47,794 bases of DNA from Actinopolymorpha alba DSM 45243 (GCF_000373925.1 NZ_KB892785.1:1-47794), one strand, 5' to 3'; counted from the first letter of the stretch, positions 25,449 through 34,142 are shown. Translations and numbers: made by a program. The notes: generated by a model not told the origin, from the sequence alone.

Positions 25449-25886
25449 ATGTCGACGGAAAGGCTCCGGATCGAGGAGCATCCTGACATTGCCGAACTCC
25501 GCGGCCGGTACGAAAGAATCGGCGAGTCGACGGCTGTCCAGGCTGCTGCCGGACTGACCGTTTTGGCAGGGCTTTTCGTGGCACTCTCACCTTGGATTGT
25601 CGGCTTCAACACATCAACGACCATCACCATCAACAACCTGGTGGTCGGGCTCGCCGTCGCCGTGCTCGCAATGGGGTTCGCCTCGACGTTTCGGACAACT
25701 CACGGACTGAGCTGGGTCGTGCCGATTCTTGGAGTGTGGACGATCATCGCACCCTGGGCCGTCTACCTGGCGAGCCACACGACGCGGGTCGTTCTCGCCA
25801 ATGTCCTGGGCGGCGCGGTCGTGACGCTGTGCGGCCTCGCGGTGCTCGGCATGGGGCTGAGGCGCAGAAACCGTAAGACCGCCTGA
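25449..25886 (+). CDS. SPW-repeat membrane protein
   Basis: 145 residues from ATG 25449, with an excellent GGGGAGG seven bases upstream that excludes the earlier in-frame start. Four hydrophobic helices follow a charged N-terminus. An SPW motif ends the first helix (ALSPWIVGF, 47-49) and a second, diverged copy (IIAPWAVYLA) lies in the third, which is the two-repeat pattern of the SPW family. The function of this small membrane family is not established. It is convergent with a small membrane protein, with a terminator hairpin between them. Confidence 0.85.
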   Translation: MSTERLRIEEHPDIAELRGRYERIGESTAVQAAAGLTVLAGLFVALSPWIVGFNTSTTITINNLVVGLAVAVLAMGFASTFRTTHGLSWVVPILGVWTIIAPWAVYLASHTTRVVLANVLGGAVVTLCGLAVLGMGLRRRNRKTA

Positions 25887-25916
25887 TCCGAGAGGACACA
25901 AAAGCCGGACCGATAT

Positions 25917-25943
25917 GCGGGGTGTAATTGTGTTACACCCCGC
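25917..25943. terminator. Bidirectional hairpin terminator
   Basis: GCGGGGTGTAA / TTACACCCCGC, a perfect 11-bp stem with a 5-base loop, between two convergent genes. Confidence 0.75.
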
Positions 25944-25967
25944 CCGGCCCGCCGGTGAATGCGTTCG

Positions 25968-26258
25968 CTAGCTGTGCGGATATTCGGATCCGCTTAGCGG
26001 TACCTCCGTGCCGCCGGACGTGGTCACCTGAACGCTGGCACTGGAAGAGGTTGTGGGTTCCCACAGATCGGTTTCACCGACGGCCGGTGAAACCTTCGCG
26101 AGGAATGTCATTCCAAACAACCCGAGCGCGACGAGCACGAGAATCGTAATACTTATGGCGCGCCGGCGAGCCGAGGCGATTAGTTCTCTCACGGAGGGCT
26201 CTCCAAAGTTGTTTGTGTGCCGCCTGGGTTGAGAATCCGTTTCGGCGGCCGGAGACAT
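25968..26258 (-). CDS. Small single-pass membrane protein, unknown function
   Basis: 96 residues from ATG 26258, which has GGGGAAGG six bases upstream. A GTG at 26192, also with GGAG, would give 74 residues and still include the membrane helix. A polar N-terminus and an Arg-rich stretch (ASARRRAISIT) precede one helix (about 34-55, ILVLVALGLFGMTFLA). A Ser/Thr-rich tail follows, predicted outside by the positive-inside rule. No family is recognised. It is convergent with the SPW gene. Codon use is normal for the region, which favours a real gene. Confidence 0.55.
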   Translation of the reverse strand: MSPAAETDSQPRRHTNNFGEPSVRELIASARRRAISITILVLVALGLFGMTFLAKVSPAVGETDLWEPTTSSSASVQVTTSGGTEVPLSGSEYPHS

Positions 26259-26358
26259 TCGTACCCTTCCCCGACCACACCGCGCGCCATGCATCAAGAC
26301 ACGCGCAGACAGGCGGACACACGCAGACCACCAGAGACGCCCAGAGCGGAATGACCCG

Positions 26359-27765
26359 TCAGCGATCGGGCGACTGGTCGCGAAGGTGGAGGCGCCGGGC
26401 CGACTCCGCGATCGAACCGGTCAGTGATGGATAGACGGTGAACGCGTGCGCCACCTGGTCAACCGTCAGCCGACCGGAGATGGCGAGTGACACCGGGTGG
26501 ATCAACTCGCTCGCCCTCGGCGCCACTACGACGCCACCCACGACGATGCCGGTGCCCGGGCGGCAGAAGAGTTTCACGAACCCCTCGTGGATGCCCTGCA
26601 TCTTCGCCCGCGGGTTGCCTGCCAGGGGAAGCTTGACACCGACCGCCTGCACCCGCCCGCTGTCGATGTCCGCCTGGGACCAGCCGACCGTGGCGATCTC
26701 GGGCGCGGTGAAGACAGTGGCGGAGACGAGTTCGAGGTCCAAGGGCTGGACGGCGTCGCCGAGGGCGTGCCACATCGCGATCCGGCCCTGCATCGCCGCG
26801 ACCGAGGCGAGCATGAGGACACCGGTGCAGTCACCGGCCGCGTAGATGCCGCGCGCGCTCGTGCGGGAGACCTTGTCGACCTCGATGAAGCCCTGCCCGT
26901 CGACCGCGACCCCCGCCTTCTCCAACCCGATGCCGGCGGTGTTGGGCACGGACCCGACCGCGAGCAGGCAGTGCGAGCCTTCGACCACCCGCCCGTCGGT
27001 GAGGGTCACCACGACCCCGTCGCCCACGCGTTGGACCTTGTCGGCCCGCGAGCGGGAGAGCACCGTCATGCCGCGCCGGGTGAAGACATCCTCGATCACG
27101 GTCGCCGCGTCGGCATCCTCACTCGGCAACACCCGGTCGCGGCTGGAGACGAGGACGACGTCGCAGCCGAGGGCGTTGTAGGCGCCGGCGAACTCCGCGC
27201 CGGTCACCCCCGAGCCGACCACGATCATCCGCTCGGGTAGCTCGTCGAGGTCGTAGACCTGCTCCCAGGTCAGGATCCGCTCGCCGTCGGGCTGGGCGTC
27301 CGGCAGCACCCGGGGATGCGCGCCGGTCGCGAGGAGGATCACGTCCGCGTCCAACACCTCCAGATCGCCGTCGGAGAGGTGCGCGATCACCCGATCAGGC
27401 CCGTCGAGCCGGCCGGTGCCGTGCAGGACCCGGATGTCCTCGCGCTGGAGCTGGCGTTCGACGTCCTCCGACTGCGCGCGCACGAGCGCCTTGACCCGGG
27501 CGTTGACCTTCGCGACGGCGACGCTTATGTCACCGCTGTCGGGCGAGGCGCCGGCGACCCGCAGGCCGAGTTCGCCCGATTCGCGTACTTGTGTGATGGC
27601 CTCCGCGGTCGCCACCAGGGTCTTGCTCGGCACGCAGTCAGTGAGGACCGCCGACCCACCGAGGCCGTCGCGGTCGACAACGCACACATCAGCACCGAGT
27701 TGGGCGGCTACCAGGGCGGCTTCGTAGCCGCCGGGGCCGCCTCCAACAATCACGACACGAGTCAC
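26359..27765 (-). CDS. lpdA: NAD(P)H-quinone dehydrogenase, LpdA-type flavoprotein
   Basis: 468 residues of the flavoprotein disulfide reductase fold. The FAD-binding GGGPGGYEAA is at the N-terminus, the NAD(P)-binding VGSGVTGAEFA in the middle, and the second FAD motif is the GIYAAGDCTGVLML segment. The redox motif reads GGSAVLTDCVPSK: only Cys44 remains, and the partner Cys is Ala39. The C-terminal His-Glu dyad of lipoamide dehydrogenase is replaced (VYPSLTGSIAE). This is the pattern of Mycobacterium tuberculosis LpdA (Rv3303c), which reduces quinones rather than lipoamide. The neighbours purine-nucleoside phosphorylase and phospho-sugar mutase also match that organism's gene order. It starts at GTG 27765. 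Confidence 0.88.
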   Translation of the reverse strand: MTRVVIVGGGPGGYEAALVAAQLGADVCVVDRDGLGGSAVLTDCVPSKTLVATAEAITQVRESGELGLRVAGASPDSGDISVAVAKVNARVKALVRAQSEDVERQLQREDIRVLHGTGRLDGPDRVIAHLSDGDLEVLDADVILLATGAHPRVLPDAQPDGERILTWEQVYDLDELPERMIVVGSGVTGAEFAGAYNALGCDVVLVSSRDRVLPSEDADAATVIEDVFTRRGMTVLSRSRADKVQRVGDGVVVTLTDGRVVEGSHCLLAVGSVPNTAGIGLEKAGVAVDGQGFIEVDKVSRTSARGIYAAGDCTGVLMLASVAAMQGRIAMWHALGDAVQPLDLELVSATVFTAPEIATVGWSQADIDSGRVQAVGVKLPLAGNPRAKMQGIHEGFVKLFCRPGTGIVVGGVVVAPRASELIHPVSLAISGRLTVDQVAHAFTVYPSLTGSIAESARRLHLRDQSPDR

Positions 27766-27817
27766 GGTGCCCCATTCTCCCCCACGGCCACAGACGCGCC
27801 CGTTACCCTAGGGCCCC

Positions 27818-28270
27818 GTGACCTTGTACGCCGCCTATGCGTCCAACCTGAGCCCGCGCGACATGGCCGAGCGCTGCCCCCACTCGCCGCTGCGCGGGAC
27901 TGGCTGGCTGGTGGGCTGGCGGCTCACGTTCGGCGGAGAAGACCACGGCTGGGAGGGCGCGCTGCCCACCGTCGTCGAAGACCCGAAGTCCCAGGTCTTC
28001 GTCGCGTTGTACGACGTCGCGCCGGCCGACGAAGGCACCCTCGACGACTGGGAGGGCGCCACCTTCGGGCTCTACCGCAAGGTCCGGGTGCGGGTGCAGA
28101 CCCTCGACGGCGACGTCCCCGCGACCAGCTACGTCCTCGACGCCTTCGAAGGCGGACTGCCGTCCGCGCGCTACCTGGGCATCCTCGCCGAAGCCGCGGA
28201 GTCGGCGGGCGCCCCCGACGACTACACCGCGGACCTGCGCCGGCGTCCCTGCCGCAGCACCGGCCTCTGA
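27818..28270 (+). CDS. Gamma-glutamylcyclotransferase-like protein
   Basis: 150 residues from GTG 27818. YAAYASNLSPRDMAERCP at the N-terminus is the YxxYGSNL substrate loop of the GGCT fold. The central FVALYDVAPADEGTLDDWEG supplies the acidic catalytic region, followed by YRKVRVRV and a YVLDAF strand. The reaction would be conversion of gamma-glutamyl amino acids to 5-oxoproline, or a related amide cyclisation. It is divergent from the quinone dehydrogenase with a 52-bp gap, so promoters overlap. A hairpin terminator follows. Confidence 0.8.
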   Translation: MTLYAAYASNLSPRDMAERCPHSPLRGTGWLVGWRLTFGGEDHGWEGALPTVVEDPKSQVFVALYDVAPADEGTLDDWEGATFGLYRKVRVRVQTLDGDVPATSYVLDAFEGGLPSARYLGILAEAAESAGAPDDYTADLRRRPCRSTGL

Positions 28271-28272
28271 GC

Positions 28273-28303
28273 CGATCCGGGCGTCAGCGTCGGGCCCGGA
28301 TCG
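28273..28303 (+). terminator. Hairpin terminator after the GGCT gene
   Basis: CGATCCGGGC / GCCCGGATCG, a perfect 10-bp stem with an 11-base loop, starting 3 bp after the stop. There is no T-tract. Confidence 0.65.
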
Positions 28304-28375
28304 CACCGCCATGGCGTCTTTGCGTGCCCTGGCTCTGGTCCGCCAACCCCCGCCCGAGACCCCGGGGAGGTTCCG

Positions 28376-29359
28376 ATGGAGAGTGGCCTACTCACGTCCG
28401 CCGGGGTGAGCTCGACCGAGGAGAAGGCGTACACCTCACTCCTCCGTGACGGTCCCGCCACCCGCGGCGAGCTCGCCGACCGGCTCGGGCTCAGCGGATC
28501 CCGCGTCGCCCAGCTCGTCGGCGAACTCCAGCGCAAGGGCCTGGCACATCGCACACCGCCACCGCACGAGGCGTACGTTGCCGTACCACCCCACGTGGCG
28601 GTGGCGCAGTTGATCGAACGCCGGCACGACGAACTCTCCCGCGTCCGCGACAGCGTGAACATCCTCGCCGCCCTCGCCCGTCCGGAGCCGACCCGGCGGC
28701 GTACGGAGGAACTCATCGAGATCGTGCAGGGGCGCGCGGCCGTCCAGCACGCGTTCGACCGGGTCCAACGCGCCGCACGGACCGAGGTGCTCGTCCTCGA
28801 CGCGCCGCCGTACGCGGGCTCCCACACCGACCTCAACGACGTCGAGGTCTCGCTGCTCAGCTCGGGCATCACCTACCGCGGGGTGTACGCCGAGGAGGCT
28901 CTCGCCACACCTGAGCTCGTGGCCAGCATCGCCGAGCACCTGCTGGCCGGTGAGCAGGCTCGCCTGGCCGCGACGGTTCCGATCAAGCTGGCGGTCGCCG
29001 ACCGGAAGCTGGCCCTCCTGCCGCTGTCGTGGTCGGACGCCGCCCAGGACACCGCGGTCCTCGTCCACCCGTGCGGCCTCCTCGACGCGCTGATCGCGCT
29101 GTTCGAGAGCGTGTGGAACGCCGCGAGCCCGCTGGTGGTCACGCCCGAGCACCAGGTCGAGGCTCCCGGCGAGATCAGCGACGTGGACCGGCAACTGCTC
29201 TCCCTCCTCGTGGCCGGCATGACGGACGAGGCGGTGGGCGCCCGGCTGCGGATCAGCCGGCGCACCGTGGTCCGCCGGGTACACCACCTGATGTCCGTGG
29301 GTGGTGCGCGCTCGCGGCTGCAGCTCGGCTGGCGGGCCAAGGAGCTCGGCTGGCTCTGA
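28376..29359 (+). CDS. TrmB-like/LuxR-type hybrid transcriptional regulator
   Basis: 327 residues, with ATG preceded by GGGGAGG. The N-terminus is a TrmB/MarR-like winged helix (EEKAYTSLLRDGPATRGELA, then RLGLSGSRVAQLVGELQRKG). The middle has a phospholipase-D-like effector domain as in TrmB relatives (ARTEVLVLDAPPYAG). The C-terminus is a LuxR-type helix-turn-helix (DRQLLSLLVAGMTDEAVGAR, RISRRTVVRRVHHLM). Having DNA-binding domains at both ends is a known actinobacterial layout. The effector and targets are unknown. It precedes the purine-nucleoside phosphorylase gene by 50 bp and may be read into it. Confidence 0.8.
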   Translation: MESGLLTSAGVSSTEEKAYTSLLRDGPATRGELADRLGLSGSRVAQLVGELQRKGLAHRTPPPHEAYVAVPPHVAVAQLIERRHDELSRVRDSVNILAALARPEPTRRRTEELIEIVQGRAAVQHAFDRVQRAARTEVLVLDAPPYAGSHTDLNDVEVSLLSSGITYRGVYAEEALATPELVASIAEHLLAGEQARLAATVPIKLAVADRKLALLPLSWSDAAQDTAVLVHPCGLLDALIALFESVWNAASPLVVTPEHQVEAPGEISDVDRQLLSLLVAGMTDEAVGARLRISRRTVVRRVHHLMSVGGARSRLQLGWRAKELGWL

Positions 29360-29409
29360 CCCGGACGGGGCGCGCGGGCGGGGTTCGGGCTGCGGGTAGG
29401 GTCGCGGCC

Positions 29410-30216
29410 GTGACGGATGTACGACCCGACCCCTACGCCGCGGCCGCCCTGGCGGCTGAGCGGCTCGCCAAACTCACCGGAGTCCCCCAGCACGACGTCG
29501 CCGTGGTGCTCGGCTCCGGATGGGGCCCGGCCGCCGACCTGCTCGGTGAGCCGGTCTCCCAGGTGGCCGTCACCGATCTGCCCGGCTTCGCCCCTCCCGC
29601 CGTCGCGGGACACGCCGGTCAGGTGCGCAGCATCAGCGCCGACGGCCGGCGGGTGCTGGTCTTCCTCGGGCGTACCCATCTGTACGAAGGGCACGGTGTC
29701 GCGGCGACCGTCCACGGTGTCCGTACCGCCCTGGCTGCCGGCTGCCGGGTGGTCATCCTCACCAACGGCTGCGGCGGCCTCCGTGACGCCTGGGCGCCGG
29801 GCACACCGGTCCTCATCAGCGATCACCTGAACCTCACCAGCGCGTCACCGCTCACCGGGCCGCGCTTCGTCGATCTGACCGATCTGTACGCGCGCCGCCT
29901 GCGCGACCTGTGCCGAGACATCGAACCCGCCCTCGACGAGGGCGTCTACGCGCAGTTGCCCGGCCCGCACTACGAGACACCCGCCGAGATCCGCTACCTG
30001 CGGACGATCGGCGCCGACCTGGTGGGCATGTCCACCGCGCTGGAGGCGATCGCCGCCCGCGAAGGCGGGGCCGAGGTCCTCGGACTCTCGCTCGTCACCA
30101 ACCTCGCGGCCGGGATCTCCGACGATCCGCTCGACCACGAGGAGGTCCTGGAGACGGGCCGGACCTCTGCCATCCGCATGGGCCAGCTGCTCACCGCCTT
30201 CCTCGACCGCCTCTGA
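29410..30216 (+). CDS. Purine-nucleoside phosphorylase (trimeric type)
   Basis: 268 residues from GTG 29410; the frame is open upstream through the previous gene, but the protein clearly begins here. Family landmarks are VVLGSGWG (phosphate loop), GRTHLYEGH, the TNGCGGL segment, GPHYETPAEI and GADLVGMSTALE, then SLVTNLAAGI. It cleaves purine (deoxy)nucleosides with phosphate to give the base and (deoxy)ribose-1-phosphate. It sits with a phospho-sugar mutase and deoxyribose-phosphate aldolase in the same block, as in the deoD-pmmB pair of M. tuberculosis. The paired-palindrome element at 30242 lies directly after it. Confidence 0.9.
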   Translation: MTDVRPDPYAAAALAAERLAKLTGVPQHDVAVVLGSGWGPAADLLGEPVSQVAVTDLPGFAPPAVAGHAGQVRSISADGRRVLVFLGRTHLYEGHGVAATVHGVRTALAAGCRVVILTNGCGGLRDAWAPGTPVLISDHLNLTSASPLTGPRFVDLTDLYARRLRDLCRDIEPALDEGVYAQLPGPHYETPAEIRYLRTIGADLVGMSTALEAIAAREGGAEVLGLSLVTNLAAGISDDPLDHEEVLETGRTSAIRMGQLLTAFLDRL

Positions 30217-30241
30217 GCATCGGCCGTGGCGGGGACGCGGG

Positions 30242-30327
30242 AATGATCACGTTTGCGTGGTCATTCCCCACGAGACACGGCAAATTTGGCGCGCTTCGTG
30301 GCGAATGATCACGCAAACGTGATCATT
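30242..30327. repeat. 86-bp paired-palindrome element, copy 2
   Basis: Two 24-bp near-palindromes, 30242-30265 (halves AATGATCACG/CGTGGTCATT) and 30304-30327 (halves AATGATCACG/CGTGATCATT), lie 62 bp apart start to start. They are also inverted copies of each other (23 of 24). The 38-bp spacer holds a CCACGA/TTCGTGG inverted repeat. It lies between the convergent purine phosphorylase and aldo/keto reductase genes. Compare 17601-17686. Confidence 0.8.
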
Positions 30328-30373
30328 CCGGGGGTCGGCCCGCACCGGGAAAGCCTGATCTACGGGACACGGC

Positions 30374-31393
30374 CTAAAGCGAACGGCCGCGCTGGTTGAC
30401 GCCCGGAACGCCGTACGGATAGTCGTCAACCAACGGCGTGCTCGCCTCGGTCAGCAGCTCCGTCTCCTCCGCCGACAGGTGCAGTCCGGCGGCGCCGAGG
30501 TTGTCGTCCAACTGCTCGATGGTGCGGGCGCCGAGGATGACCGAGGTCACGGCGGGCCGATCGACCAGCCAGGCCAGCGCCACCTGCGCCATCGAGACGT
30601 CCCTGCCCTCAGCCACCTTGCGTACGGTGTCGATGACCCGCCAGGTGCGCTCCTCGGCGTTCCGCCGGGCGTAGCCTTCCATGCCGCGCTCGGGGTTCTC
30701 GCCGAGCCGGGTCGCGCCGGTCGGCAGGGTGTCGCGCGTGTACTTGCCGGTGAGCCAGCCACCCGCCAGCGGCGACCAGGGCAGGATGCCGATGCCTTCG
30801 TTCTCGCAGACGGCGGTCAGCTCGAGTTCGATGCTGCGCTGGAGCAGGTTGTACTGAGGCTGCAGCGTGACGATCGGCGCCAGGCCGAGGTGCTGGGTGA
30901 GCAGGGCGGCTTTCTGGAGTTGCCAGCCGACGAAGTTGCTCACTCCGACGTAGTGGATCTTGCCGGCGCGTACGGCGTCGTCGAAGAACCGCAGCGCCTC
31001 CTCGATCGGCGTCAGCGGGTCCCAGGCATGCGCCTGGTAGAGGTCGATCGTCTCGACCCCGAGCCGCTTGAGGCTCGCGTCCAGCGCCTTCGTCAGGTGG
31101 AGCCGGGACAGGCCGAGCTCGTTGCGTACCCCGGTCCGGGAGAATCGACCCTTGGTGGCGAGCACCACCTGGTCGCGGACGTCCGGGCGGACGGCGAGCC
31201 AGCGCCCGATGATCTCCTCTGACACGCCGCTCGAGTAGACGTTGGCGGTGTCGATGAACGTGCCACCCTGCTCCACGAACCGGTCGAGCTGCGCGTGGGA
31301 GACGGTCTCGTCGCTCTCGCTCCCGAACGTCATCGTGCCCAGGCAGAGCGAGGAAACGATGGTGCCGGTGCTGCCCAGGGTGCGGTACTCCAT
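30374..31393 (-). CDS. Aldo/keto reductase
   Basis: 339 residues, TIM-barrel NADPH-dependent oxidoreductase. The catalytic tetrad is Asp48 (GTFIDTA), Tyr53 (NVYSSG), Lys81 (LATKGRF) and His122 (YQAHAWDP). The C-terminal cofactor motif is SVILGARTIEQLDDNL. Members reduce aldehydes and ketones, including sugar-derived ones. GGAGG stands five bases before the ATG. It is divergent from a LysR regulator with an inverted-repeat site between them, so expression is probably controlled by that regulator. Confidence 0.88.
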   Translation of the reverse strand: MEYRTLGSTGTIVSSLCLGTMTFGSESDETVSHAQLDRFVEQGGTFIDTANVYSSGVSEEIIGRWLAVRPDVRDQVVLATKGRFSRTGVRNELGLSRLHLTKALDASLKRLGVETIDLYQAHAWDPLTPIEEALRFFDDAVRAGKIHYVGVSNFVGWQLQKAALLTQHLGLAPIVTLQPQYNLLQRSIELELTAVCENEGIGILPWSPLAGGWLTGKYTRDTLPTGATRLGENPERGMEGYARRNAEERTWRVIDTVRKVAEGRDVSMAQVALAWLVDRPAVTSVILGARTIEQLDDNLGAAGLHLSAEETELLTEASTPLVDDYPYGVPGVNQRGRSL

Positions 31394-31470
31394 ACGGACC
31401 TCCGTCGAGGGATCGCTGCGGGTGTCCAGCCTTCCGTACGCCGATTAAGCTGTCCAACAGCAGAACACGA

Positions 31471-31501
31471 TGCCACCGATCAGCTATCGCGATCGATGGC
31501 A
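31471..31501. promoter_or_regulatory. Inverted-repeat operator between aldo/keto reductase and LysR genes
   Basis: TGCCACCGATC (31471-31481) and GATCGATGGCA (31491-31501) pair at 10 of 11 positions with a 9-base spacer. It is centrally placed in the 153-bp divergent intergenic region, as expected for a LysR-type site. Confidence 0.6.
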
Positions 31502-31546
31502 CGCAGAGGTTACCCGCACGGATGACGGCATGGGCGGTGGTCAGGT

Positions 31547-32431
31547 ATGGAGTTTCGCCAGCTCGAGTACTTCGTCACGGTCGCGGAGGAGCGCCACTTC
31601 ACCCGGGCCGCCCAGCGCCTGCACGTGGCGCAGTCCGGGCTGTCGGCCTCCATCCGTACGCTCGAACGCGAGCTCGGCGCGGAGCTGTTCATCCGTAACA
31701 CCCGCAACGTCGAGCTCACCGATGCCGGCCGGGCACTGCTCGTCGAGGCACGGCACACGCTGAGCGACGTCGCCGCCGCCCGGGAGGCCGTCGCCGCGGT
31801 GCGGGGACTCCTCAGCGGCCGGCTGGTGGTGGGCTCCCTCCAGTGCCTCGGAGCGCTCAGCGTGCCGGATCTCCTGGCGCGGTTCCACCAAGCCCACCCG
31901 GGAGTCGAGATCCGCCTCCGGCAGGGTGGCTCACCCGAGCTCCTCGCGCAGGTGCGGGCTGGTGACATGGACGTCGCGATCGTGTCCGAGCCACCGAACG
32001 ACGTGCCCGGGTTGACTCTGACGCCGCTCGCCTGCGAGCCGATGGTGCTGGCCTGCGGTCCGGCCCATCCCCTCACCGACCAGCCGAGCATCGACCTTGC
32101 CGAGCTGAAGGAGGAGACGTTCGTCGACTTCCACCCTGGGTGGATCACCCGGGACGTGACAGACCGGGCGCTGGCCGCCAGCCACATCGAACGCCGGGTC
32201 GCGCTCGAGGTCAACGACGTCCACTCCCTGCTCAATCTGGTGGGCGCGGGGCTCGGTGTCGCGCTGGTGCCCCAGAGCTTCACGGGCAAGAAGACCCGCG
32301 CGCGGTTCGTGCCGCTGCGGGCGCCGGTGCCCGAGTGGCGGATCGCGCTGGCCGTCGCGGCGGGACGGCGTCCGAGCGCCGCCGCGCAGGCCCTGCTCGC
32401 CGATCCGGCCCTCAGACCAGCGATCCGGTAG
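31547..32431 (+). CDS. LysR-family transcriptional regulator
   Basis: 294 residues. The winged helix reads EFRQLEYFVTVAEERHFTRA, then AQRLHVAQSGLSASIRTLER, followed by the two-lobed effector domain. It ends with a basic, alanine-rich tail. It is divergent from the aldo/keto reductase, its likely target, and separated from the downstream phospho-sugar mutase by only 9 bp. The effector is unknown. Confidence 0.87.
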   Translation: MEFRQLEYFVTVAEERHFTRAAQRLHVAQSGLSASIRTLERELGAELFIRNTRNVELTDAGRALLVEARHTLSDVAAAREAVAAVRGLLSGRLVVGSLQCLGALSVPDLLARFHQAHPGVEIRLRQGGSPELLAQVRAGDMDVAIVSEPPNDVPGLTLTPLACEPMVLACGPAHPLTDQPSIDLAELKEETFVDFHPGWITRDVTDRALAASHIERRVALEVNDVHSLLNLVGAGLGVALVPQSFTGKKTRARFVPLRAPVPEWRIALAVAAGRRPSAAAQALLADPALRPAIR

Positions 32432-32440
32432 CTTTGCGCG

Positions 32441-34090
32441 GTGTCGTCGCACCTGATCGAACGCGCCCGTGCCTGGCTGGCTGAGGATCCCGACCCGCGG
32501 ACCCGGGCTGAGTTGGCCGCCGTCGTCACCGCCGCGGAGCGCGCCGATGCCGGCGCCCTCGCCGATCTCGCCGACAGGTTCGCCGGGACGCTGCGGTTTG
32601 GTACGGCGGGGCTGCGCGGCGCGCTCGGTGCCGGACCCAACCGGATGAACCGCGTGGTCGTCATCCGGGCCGCTGCCGGTCTGGCTGCGTACCTCACCGC
32701 GCACGGGCAGGCCGGCGGCGCGGTCGTCGTCGGCTACGACGCCCGGCACAACTCCGAGGTCTTCGCGGCCGACACCGCGGCGGTCCTCGCCGGCGCCGGC
32801 CTGCGACCGCTGCTGCTCCCCCGGGCGCTACCCACGCCTGTGCTGGCGTTCGCGATCCGCGAACTCGCCTGCGTGGGCGGTGTCATGGTGACCGCCTCCC
32901 ACAATCCCCGTCAGGACAACGGCTACAAGGTCTATCTCGGCGACGGCTCGCAGATCGTGCCGCCGGCCGACACCGAGATCGCCGCCGCGATCGATGCCGT
33001 CGGGCCGCTCGCGAGCGTGCCCCGCGGCGAGAGCTGGGAGACCCTGGGCGAGGAGATCGTCGAGGCGTACCTCGCGCGGGTCGCGTCGTTGCCCGCCCCC
33101 GGGCCGCGTGACCTGCGGATCGCCTACACGCCGTTGCACGGGGTCGGCGGGGCCGTCGTTCAGGCGGCCCTGGCCCGTGCCGGCTTCGAGCCGCCGGCGA
33201 TCGTCGAAGCCCAGGCCGAGCCGGACCCTGACTTCCCGACCACGCCGTTCCCCAACCCCGAGGAACCCGGTGCGATGGACCTCGCCCTGGAGCTTGGCCG
33301 GTCGAGCGGGGCGGACGTCGTACTCGCGAACGATCCCGACGCCGACCGGTGTGCGGTCGCCGTACCCTCCACGTCCTCCTCCGGCGGCGGCTGGCGACGA
33401 CTGTCGGGCGACGAGGTGGGCGCCCTGCTCGCCGTTCACCTGCTCCAGTCCGGAGCCAACGGTATTCTCGCGACGACGATCGTCTCGTCCACCCTGCTGT
33501 CGTCCATCGCGGGCCGGCACGAGCTGCCGTACGCCGAGACGCTCACCGGCTTCAAGTGGATCGGGCGGGTGCCTGGACTCGCGTTCGGCTACGAGGAGGC
33601 GCTCGGGTACTGCGTAGACCCGGAGGCCGTGCGGGACAAGGACGGTATCTCCGCGCTGGTTCGCCTGGCCGGACTCGCCGCGTCGCTCAAGGCGGACGGC
33701 CGCACCCTGCTCGACCTGCTCGACGACCTGGCACTGGAGTACGGCGTGCACGCGACGGCGCAGCACTCGGTGCGGGTGAGCGACCTGTCGTTGATCGACG
33801 CGACGCTGCGACGCCTGCGGAGCGAGGCGCCCACCACGCTTGGTGGGCGGGTGGTCGAGCGGGTGGACGACCTGGCTCGGCCGACCGACGGGTTGCCGCC
33901 GACCGAAGGGCTCCGGTTCGTTCTCGCCGACCGTGCCCGGGTGGTCATCCGGCCGAGTGGTACCGAACCCAAGCTGAAGTGCTACCTGGAGGTCGTCGTT
34001 CCGGTTGATGGGGACCTCCGCGAGGCGCGCGCCGGCGCGGACTCCGCCATCGAGGTGTTGCGCGCAGACATCCAGACGCTGATCGGCTAG
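32441..34090 (+). CDS. Phospho-sugar mutase (phosphoglucomutase/phosphomannomutase family)
   Basis: 549 residues from GTG 32441. Early motif LRFGTAGLRG; active-site serine loop TASHNP (151-156, Ser153 phosphorylated); magnesium loop DPDADR; sugar loop GYEEALGY; and C-terminal phosphate-binding GTEPKLKCYLE. All are intact. The length and PGM2-like N-terminus fit enzymes acting on glucose-1-phosphate or (deoxy)ribose-1-phosphate. Given purine phosphorylase upstream and deoC downstream, a phosphopentomutase role is plausible but not proven by sequence. M. tuberculosis pmmB has the same gene neighbourhood. No clear binding site precedes the GTG, so translation may be coupled to the LysR gene. Confidence 0.88.
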   Translation: MSSHLIERARAWLAEDPDPRTRAELAAVVTAAERADAGALADLADRFAGTLRFGTAGLRGALGAGPNRMNRVVVIRAAAGLAAYLTAHGQAGGAVVVGYDARHNSEVFAADTAAVLAGAGLRPLLLPRALPTPVLAFAIRELACVGGVMVTASHNPRQDNGYKVYLGDGSQIVPPADTEIAAAIDAVGPLASVPRGESWETLGEEIVEAYLARVASLPAPGPRDLRIAYTPLHGVGGAVVQAALARAGFEPPAIVEAQAEPDPDFPTTPFPNPEEPGAMDLALELGRSSGADVVLANDPDADRCAVAVPSTSSSGGGWRRLSGDEVGALLAVHLLQSGANGILATTIVSSTLLSSIAGRHELPYAETLTGFKWIGRVPGLAFGYEEALGYCVDPEAVRDKDGISALVRLAGLAASLKADGRTLLDLLDDLALEYGVHATAQHSVRVSDLSLIDATLRRLRSEAPTTLGGRVVERVDDLARPTDGLPPTEGLRFVLADRARVVIRPSGTEPKLKCYLEVVVPVDGDLREARAGADSAIEVLRADIQTLIG

Positions 34091-34110
34091 GGGTCGTCCC
34101 CCGTATGGGA

Positions 34111-34142
34111 CCCGCGGACCGAGTCCGCGGGGAACTTTTTTT
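34111..34142 (+). terminator. Intrinsic terminator with T-tract
   Basis: CCCGCGGAC / GTCCGCGGG stem (9 bp, 3-base loop) followed by GAAC and seven T residues, ending the phospho-sugar mutase transcript. It is the only classical T-tract terminator seen in the window. Its last base abuts the stop codon of the convergent AhpD-like gene. Confidence 0.85.
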
